Assembly (NCBI RefSeq): GCF_036898095.1
Contig: NC_090728.1
Span: forward strand, 85,344,914 to 85,408,913
Origin: Palaemon carinicauda
Lineage: Eukaryota > Arthropoda > Malacostraca > Decapoda > Palaemonidae
Direction of reading: 5' to 3'
DNA: 64,000 nt
Shown here: positions 59,060-64,000 of the stretch, piece by piece
How the letters are laid out: every line of letters begins with the position of its first letter
Numbering within the stretch: position 1 is the stretch's first letter
Translations under genes and position numbers: made by a program
Notes under the pieces: generated by a model
The model's input: only the letters and a program-made list of their open reading frames with translations
The model's database searches: none
What the model was told of the DNA's origin: nothing

Positions 59060-59998
59060 TCAAACCGAATGCAGGGCTGAGATGACCGGCCCGATAGAAA
59101 ACCCGTCTAGAGACTTTCTCGTACAGTCCTTGAGATAATGTGCGGTGAAGGTCGACTGGTTGGACCAAGTTCCCGCTCGAAGAACCTGCGCTACTGACAT
59201 GTTCTTTTCGAACGTTAGAGAGGTGCTAATGCCCCGAACATCGTGAGCTCTGGGTTTCCCCGGTGTAGGAAGACCTTGATTTAAGTAGGCTTGCGTGATC
59301 ACTTTCCTGAGCCAGAACGAAACCGTATTTTTGGATATGTTTTTCTTTATTTTTCCCCATGAGACGAAGAGATTCTTGATAGACGGGCGGAGGTTTGCCG
59401 TTCTCTTAAGGTATTTCCTAATAGTCCTGACCGGGCATAATTTTAGGTCCTCCGGGTTTCCTTTATTAGGGATTGCCGGAATCGAAAAACTCTCAAACCT
59501 CGGATCCCACACCGAGGGGTTCTGAGTCTTGGCGACGAAGGATGTGACAAACTTAAAGGTTACTTCCTTCCACCCCCTAGTGTGTTCCACCTCGAATGAC
59601 AGTCCGTGTAGCTCGCCCACCCTCTTAGCCGAGGCTAATGCTAGCAAGAAGACCGCCTTGAGCGTGAGATTCTTGTCATCAATGTCCTTTAAGGGCTCGA
59701 ATGGTGGTTTCCGTAACATATCTAGGACTCGCGCTAAGTCCCAACTCGGGATTCTAGGGGCGGAAGGGGGGCATGATTGTTCGAACGCTCTGATAAGCAT
59801 GGAGATATGCCTGGAGGAGCCGAGATCTATGCCCTTGAGAAGAAAGACTTGACCCAGAGCCGCCCGAACTCCCTTGATCGCTGGAACTGACATGTCTAAC
59901 TTGTCCCTGAGATAAACCATGAAGTCGGCTATCACAGGCACTGACGCTTCCAAGGCTCTATCTTCTTGTCCCTGCACCACTTCACGAATACCGCCCAC
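59060..59998 (-). CDS. DIRS D tyrosine recombinase, C-terminal part
   Basis: 312 codons in a frame separated by a one-base shift near 59960 from the upstream part (59932-61400 frame), which holds the core-binding start LEIIQRLLKKQGYSGKTARR. This part has LASAKRVGELHGLS (first Arg), RAHDVRGISTSLTF (HxxR) and FTAHYLKDC (nucleophilic Tyr), so the catalytic set is complete. It ends SIGPVISALHSV. A single indel disables it unless it is a sequencing error. Confidence 0.82.
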   Translation of the reverse strand: MGGIREVVQGQEDRALEASVPVIADFMVYLRDKLDMSVPAIKGVRAALGQVFLLKGIDLGSSRHISMLIRAFEQSCPPSAPRIPSWDLARVLDMLRKPPFEPLKDIDDKNLTLKAVFLLALASAKRVGELHGLSFEVEHTRGWKEVTFKFVTSFVAKTQNPSVWDPRFESFSIPAIPNKGNPEDLKLCPVRTIRKYLKRTANLRPSIKNLFVSWGKIKKNISKNTVSFWLRKVITQAYLNQGLPTPGKPRAHDVRGISTSLTFEKNMSVAQVLRAGTWSNQSTFTAHYLKDCTRKSLDGFSIGPVISALHSV

Positions 59999-60080
59999 TT
60001 AGACTGGTAGACGGCTGTGGATGATTTCCTCAGGTATAGCGACATCCTCCTGGCTGTCTTGCCGGAGTACCCTTGCTTCT

Positions 60081-61430
60081 TCAGGAGCCGCTGGATAATC
60101 TCCAGGCGTGAAGACGAAGGGCTTGCGGGTTTCTGTGAAACCGCTGAAAGTGAGGTTGTTTTAATAGGTCTGACCTGCCGGGTAGAGGCCAAGGAGGTAG
60201 GACGGTGAGGTTCCTTAGGTCCGCGAACCATTCTCTCTCCGGCCACCAAGGCGCTACCAAAGTCATCCTTAGGTTGGTTGCTGCCCTTACTCTGTTGAGG
60301 AACTGCCTTATCAGGGAGAAGGGGGGGAAGGCGTACACGTCCAGTCCGTCCCACTTGTGCTGAAAGGCGTCTTCCATTGCTGCCTTCGGATCTGGGACGG
60401 GAGAACAAAATACGGGGAGTTGCGCGTTCAACCTTGTTGCAAACAGATCCATTACCGGAGATCCCCACATCTGTATAATGTAGCTTGCCACTTGTGGATG
60501 TAGGGACCATTCTGTTGCTACCACTTGCCCCACTCTGCTGAGGCCGTCTGCTAGGACGTTGTTCTTCCCTGGAATGAACCTTGCCGTCAGGATGACGTCC
60601 TTCTGTTCCGCCCATTTTAGGATTTGAAGGGCCAGTTCGCACAACTCTTTTGATCTCAGTCCCCCCTCCTTCTTCACGTAAGCCACCACCGTTGCATTGT
60701 CTGACATTAGGGCCACCGAATGCCCTCTCATGTCCTCCTCGAAGTGGTTGCAGGCTTCTTGGACCGCTCTCATTTCCAGGATATTTATGTGTAGGGATTT
60801 CTCCCCCTCTGACCACCGCCCCTTTGCTGTCTTTTCCCGGAGATGGGCTCCCCACCCGTCCTTCGATGCGTCCGTGAAGAGAAGAACCTCCGGAGGTTGG
60901 GAGGACAGTGGCATCCCCCTTAGGGTGTTCGACCGATCCTGCCACCATTCCAAGGCCTTCCTGGACTCCTGAAGGAGAGGAACCACAATGTCCGGGGAAC
61001 TTTTCTGGTTCCAATGTTCTTTCAGGTTCCATTGAACCACCCTTAAGTTCTGTCTCCCGTGAGGTACCAGCTTCTCTAGGGACACCAGGTGCCCTACCAA
61101 CCTTTGCCAATCCTGCGCTCTTCTGGGGCGACCCAGAAGGAAGGGCCGGAGCACTCGATCCAGGTTGTCCAGCCTTTCCGTGGTTGGGAATGCCTTGACC
61201 TGTAACGAATCCAGGACCATTCCAAGATACGTCCTCCTGTTGGATGGGGTTAGCTGTGATTTCTCCAAGTTGACCACGATGCCCTGGGTCTTGCACAATT
61301 GAAGAAGATCTTCGCCCTGTTGTTTCAAGTCTTCCTTTGAGGATGAAAGGAGTAACCAGTCGTCCAGGTACCTGATGAGTCGAATGCCCCGTTCGTGGGC
61401 CCATATGGAGACCGTCGTAAAGACCCTGGG
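60081..61430 (-). CDS. DIRS D reverse transcriptase palm, RNase H and methyltransferase-like part
   Basis: The frame opens upstream of the Met at 61328 and includes RYLDDWLLLSSSKEDL. It continues with VVNLEKSQLTPSNRRTYLGM, RNase H motifs EVLLFTDASKDGWGAHL, ALMSDNATVVAYVKKEGG and NVLADGLSRVG, and then LDVYAFPPFSLIRQFL and LVAPWWPEREWF. It is separated from the fingers part by an extra base in a six-G run at 61428-61433 (plus strand). Overlaps the recombinase frame. Confidence 0.82.
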   Translation of the reverse strand, partial: PRVFTTVSIWAHERGIRLIRYLDDWLLLSSSKEDLKQQGEDLLQLCKTQGIVVNLEKSQLTPSNRRTYLGMVLDSLQVKAFPTTERLDNLDRVLRPFLLGRPRRAQDWQRLVGHLVSLEKLVPHGRQNLRVVQWNLKEHWNQKSSPDIVVPLLQESRKALEWWQDRSNTLRGMPLSSQPPEVLLFTDASKDGWGAHLREKTAKGRWSEGEKSLHINILEMRAVQEACNHFEEDMRGHSVALMSDNATVVAYVKKEGGLRSKELCELALQILKWAEQKDVILTARFIPGKNNVLADGLSRVGQVVATEWSLHPQVASYIIQMWGSPVMDLFATRLNAQLPVFCSPVPDPKAAMEDAFQHKWDGLDVYAFPPFSLIRQFLNRVRAATNLRMTLVAPWWPEREWFADLRNLTVLPPWPLPGRSDLLKQPHFQRFHRNPQALRLHAWRLSSGS

Positions 61431-61992
61431 GGGCTGTCGAAAGACCGAAGCATAGGGCCTTGAATTGTAACACCTGGGTACCCCACTTGACCCGGAGAAA
61501 CTTCCTGCTCGACGGATGAATGGGCACTTGGAAGTAGGCGTCCTTGAGGTCTATAGAAATCATAAAGTCGCCCTCTCTCAAGGACGCCATGACCGTTCTT
61601 GGAGTGTCCATTTTGAAGGTCACTTTCCTGAGAAACCTGTTGAGGGCTGACAGGTCTATTACAGGTCTCCACCCTCCTGTCGCTTTTTCCACTAGGAACA
61701 GGCGGCTGTAGAACCCCGGACCCGGGAATGTCACTGTTTCTAAAGCTCCCTTCAGCAGCAACGTCTTGACTTCTTCGTCCAACGCTGCCCTCTTCGCCAG
61801 GTCCTTGGGCACCAACCAGTCTGCCTGCGTTGCTGGAACTAGGGGGGGTGTCTCTTCCATGAAGGGGATCCTGTAGCCCTCCTTTAGTACTGTAACTGTC
61901 CACGGATCTGCTCCGTGGAGCTTCCATGCTTGCCAAGTGAGTCTGAGGCATCCCCCTACCTGAGGCTTGGGCAGGGGAGGGGGGCCTCCCAT
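61431..61992 (-). CDS. DIRS D reverse transcriptase, fingers part
   Basis: First ~185 codons of the frame starting at 61992: VLKEGYRIPFMEE, PGFYSRLFLVEKATGGWRPV, ISIDLKDAYFQVPIHP and LCFGLSTAP, where the frameshift occurs. After the shift the same frame enters the overprinted recombinase frame and stays open to 59932, giving a fused 686-codon ORF that is an artefact of the indel. Confidence 0.82.
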
Positions 61993-61993
61993 C

Positions 61994-62987
61994 TTATCTC
62001 CTACGGGAAGAACGGCCTGTTCTCCCCCTCCTGGAGGAGTAGAAAGAAGACCTATACGTTGGGGGGTTAGAAGATGAACCTCTTCGGGGGGGAACCACAG
62101 AGGAAGACCACTGTCCTGACGAGGGTTCCCTCCTTCCTTGAGTTGGTGTGGTACGCGCGGCCATGGGTGCTTCTGTCACTGGCCTCCTGAAGATGGGGCG
62201 GCGTGCCGTCTGTGGCTTCAGGGTAGGTAGCTCCCTCTTTTTGGCCAACTTCTCCACGACCTCTTCCGCCTTCTTCGTCGGAATAAGCTGCTCCCCCCAG
62301 ACGGAGCAGGTCTTCAAGGCTTTAGCTTCCCTGTCAGGAATCTTAATGGGAAGGTTCTTGACTAGGGCGTCTCTTCTCCGGAGAATCCAGTTTGCGGAGA
62401 GCCAAAGACTGAAAGGTCAGGAATTTAAGGGCGCGGCTACCTGACCCCAGCAACTCATTCAGAGCCTCCCGTTTTGCAGGTTCCATGGAGTCTGTAGGAA
62501 TCTGGGTGCCTACTAGGGTGGTGGCCCACCAATCCAGCCAGGAGGCCACATTAACTAAGTCCTTGGACATCTCCTCCATCATTGCCGACTCGGAAGGGGA
62601 GAAGAAGGTAGATGCTGCCGATGCCCTCCCGTCGGAGATGCCCTGGCACAGGATGTCTATGGTTTCCTCGGTCTTGCACGCACCGGTCGGCCTATTTTCT
62701 AAAGAGTAGTATTTCGTCTGCGACTTCAAACCCTGTAGGAGCTTTGCTGAGCTGTGACCCCTGCAGGAGTCGCTATTAAGGGATATGACCTTGTCAATGT
62801 GAGTCTTTCCAATCCCCACGTTACTGGCCTCGGGAAGAGAGAGAGAGGACTTTTTCTGGGCGGGGACCGCTATGAACTTGTTCAGGCCTGAAGTCCAGGG
62901 TTCTTCCTCTTGAGTGGCGGGTTCTATAAGGTTGTTATAACCCCTAATTAAGGCAAGGACTCTCCTGTACGCTGAGTCCTCCGTCAC
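61994..62987 (-). CDS. DIRS D gag core and basic tail
   Basis: Frame 62987-62343 contains DSAYRRVLALIRGYNNLIEP and ASWLDWWATTLVGTQIPTDS, matching the core of B (ATSWLDIWLGTLG). A shift near 62400 leads to frame 62317-61994, which ends in an Arg/Ser-rich basic tail (SSFYSSRRGRTGRSSRRR). Overlaps the upstream linker frame by four bases through another shift. Confidence 0.7.
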
Positions 62988-63934
62988 CGCCGACTCGCCC
63001 TCCCCTCCTTCCGACCGACGGGGCGAATCGTGATCTCGGTCTCTGCCGTGATGGCGGGGTCCACGGTTCCCTTTACTGTACCTTCAACGTCCGCCGTCCC
63101 TCTCCTCTTCGTGGCCTTTTTCGGTGAAACGGTGTCCTCCGTGAGATAGTTCGACGGAGGTGTCCTTCCCCTTCTGGGGTCTCGATGGGGAGACCTGTCG
63201 AGGCTGCCCGGCCTAGACGACGGCCCCCTGCGCTGGGCGGGATAAACGTCTCCAGGACGGGTCTTAGGCCTGCAAGATGTAGCCCTTCGCTCATCTGGTG
63301 ATTCCCTGACGCGGCACGTGGAGGTCCTTCTAGGGGGACTGTCTCCTGCCCGCTCATGTGTCGAACCAATAGGCTTGGAAAAGTCTTTAAAGTTGTTCTC
63401 TGGGACGAACACCCACGTCCCTTTCGGAGAGACTGGTCTCCTGCTTTTGGGTGTAGGGGAACGGGGACTCATCCTGTCCCGAGATCCTGTGGGAGACCAC
63501 GAAGGGGAGTTCCTCCGCACAGACCGACCTCGTTTCCACGTCCCTACTGGGGGGGTTGTTCTCCTGCTTTTGGGAGGAGGGGAACTGGGACTCACCCTGT
63601 CCCGAGATCTTGTGGGCGACCGCAAAGGGGAGTTCCTCCGCACCGACCGATCTCGTTTCCTCCTCTGTCGTCTCCTCCGTTCACTGCTTGACGAATCCGA
63701 AGAGTCACGTCCTGACGAGAAAGACTGACCCCCGTATCGTGACCTAGCACGTGACTGCGTTTTCTTGGGGCTACGCCGTACCCCTGACGGAGAAGGAATG
63801 GGGAGACTCTCCTGTAGCGAAGTCTTCGGCGGCAACCATCCCGACGGGCCCGCCAAACCGGGGAAGGCCTCGCCAAGGCCTTCCTCCATGTCCAGTGGGG
63901 ACCTCATCGGAGTCCTCGACACGTCCCAAGCCAA
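62984..63934 (-). CDS. DIRS D gag Ser/Arg-rich linker
   Basis: 316 codons, open toward the window edge. Rich in RS, SP and RR dipeptides, resembling SR-domain composition. It holds two 41-residue tandem repeats (around RSVRRNSP...PPKSRR). The N-terminal Cys/His motif expected upstream is not in the window. Confidence 0.65.
   Translation of the reverse strand: MAWDVSRTPMRSPLDMEEGLGEAFPGLAGPSGWLPPKTSLQESLPIPSPSGVRRSPKKTQSRARSRYGGQSFSSGRDSSDSSSSERRRRQRRKRDRSVRRNSPLRSPTRSRDRVSPSSPPPKSRRTTPPVGTWKRGRSVRRNSPSWSPTGSRDRMSPRSPTPKSRRPVSPKGTWVFVPENNFKDFSKPIGSTHERAGDSPPRRTSTCRVRESPDERRATSCRPKTRPGDVYPAQRRGPSSRPGSLDRSPHRDPRRGRTPPSNYLTEDTVSPKKATKRRGTADVEGTVKGTVDPAITAETEITIRPVGRKEGRASRR
63441..63686. repeat. 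123-bp tandem duplication in DIRS D gag
   Basis: Units start at 63441 and 63564 (ctgcttttggg...). The period is 123 bp, or 41 codons. Confidence 0.85.
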
Positions 63935-64000
63935 TGGATCTTCTTGCGGGGACTCCTCTCTGCCGACGCCACCACTCGTCGCTGATGCCCCTGGAACTTC

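Larger units (their letters stand above)
58404..64000 (-). mobile_element. DIRS D: DIRS retrotransposon running off the right edge
   Basis: Minus-strand copy with left terminus (58404-58680), internal complementary region (58688-58795), recombinase, RT-RNase H and most of gag. The gag N-terminus and right terminus are beyond the window. Four single-base frameshifts (near 59960, 61430, 62400 and 62990) break otherwise well-preserved genes. Related to truncated copy F. Confidence 0.88.

Noticed and set aside
59932..61992. A single 686-codon DIRS D protein
   Set aside because: It fuses RT fingers to the overprinted recombinase frame through an indel near 61430, so it is not a natural protein.

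Overview
This is a window of eukaryotic nuclear DNA. It contains a spliced gene with long introns, very long GA microsatellites and nested retroelements. The density of DIRS retrotransposons, the GA arrays and the LINE type suggest a decapod crustacean, perhaps a caridean shrimp. That assignment is inference. No bacterial or phage gene is present.

The only host gene I can support is WDR43 (UTP5), a WD40 protein of the nucleolar small-subunit processome, on the minus strand. Four exons (58258-58085, 44508-44288, 15220-14981, 4405-4250) have consensus splice sites and join in phase. They encode about 264 residues of the WD40 region. The introns between them are about 13.6, 29.1 and 10.6 kb. The gene runs out of the window at both ends.

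The introns are mostly DIRS-type tyrosine-recombinase retrotransposons and debris. From left to right these are: F (447-3692, +, truncated); E (4554-10890, -, decayed, with a LINE inserted); A (16246-22852, -, nearly intact); a 500-N gap; G (23376-24599 and 33971-35845, -), split by a TTAA-flanked DNA transposon (24604-33966) that itself holds DIRS H (25941-32266, -); C (35888-42602, +, nearly intact); B (45906-53224, -, decayed, with a mariner-like MITE); B2 (53351-57756, -, mosaic); and D (58404 to the window edge, -). Minor items are LINE fragments, a hAT-like MITE and GA-rich satellite units.

Complete copies share one plan: inverted terminal repeats; gag with an N-terminal Cys/His motif; a reverse transcriptase-RNase H-methyltransferase-like ORF; a tyrosine recombinase ORF; and an internal complementary region holding the outer edges of both termini. 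The tyrosine recombinase frame stays open through the whole RT region, giving overlapping ORFs of about 970 codons in A and 955 in C.

The most consequential structural observation is that A and C have reciprocal empty sites. The flank of A contains the uninterrupted target of C, and the flank of C contains the uninterrupted target of A. The stretch from 16.2 to 42.6 kb, joined across the N gap, is therefore probably two haplotypes placed end to end. The same comparison gives the recombination cores used by these elements.
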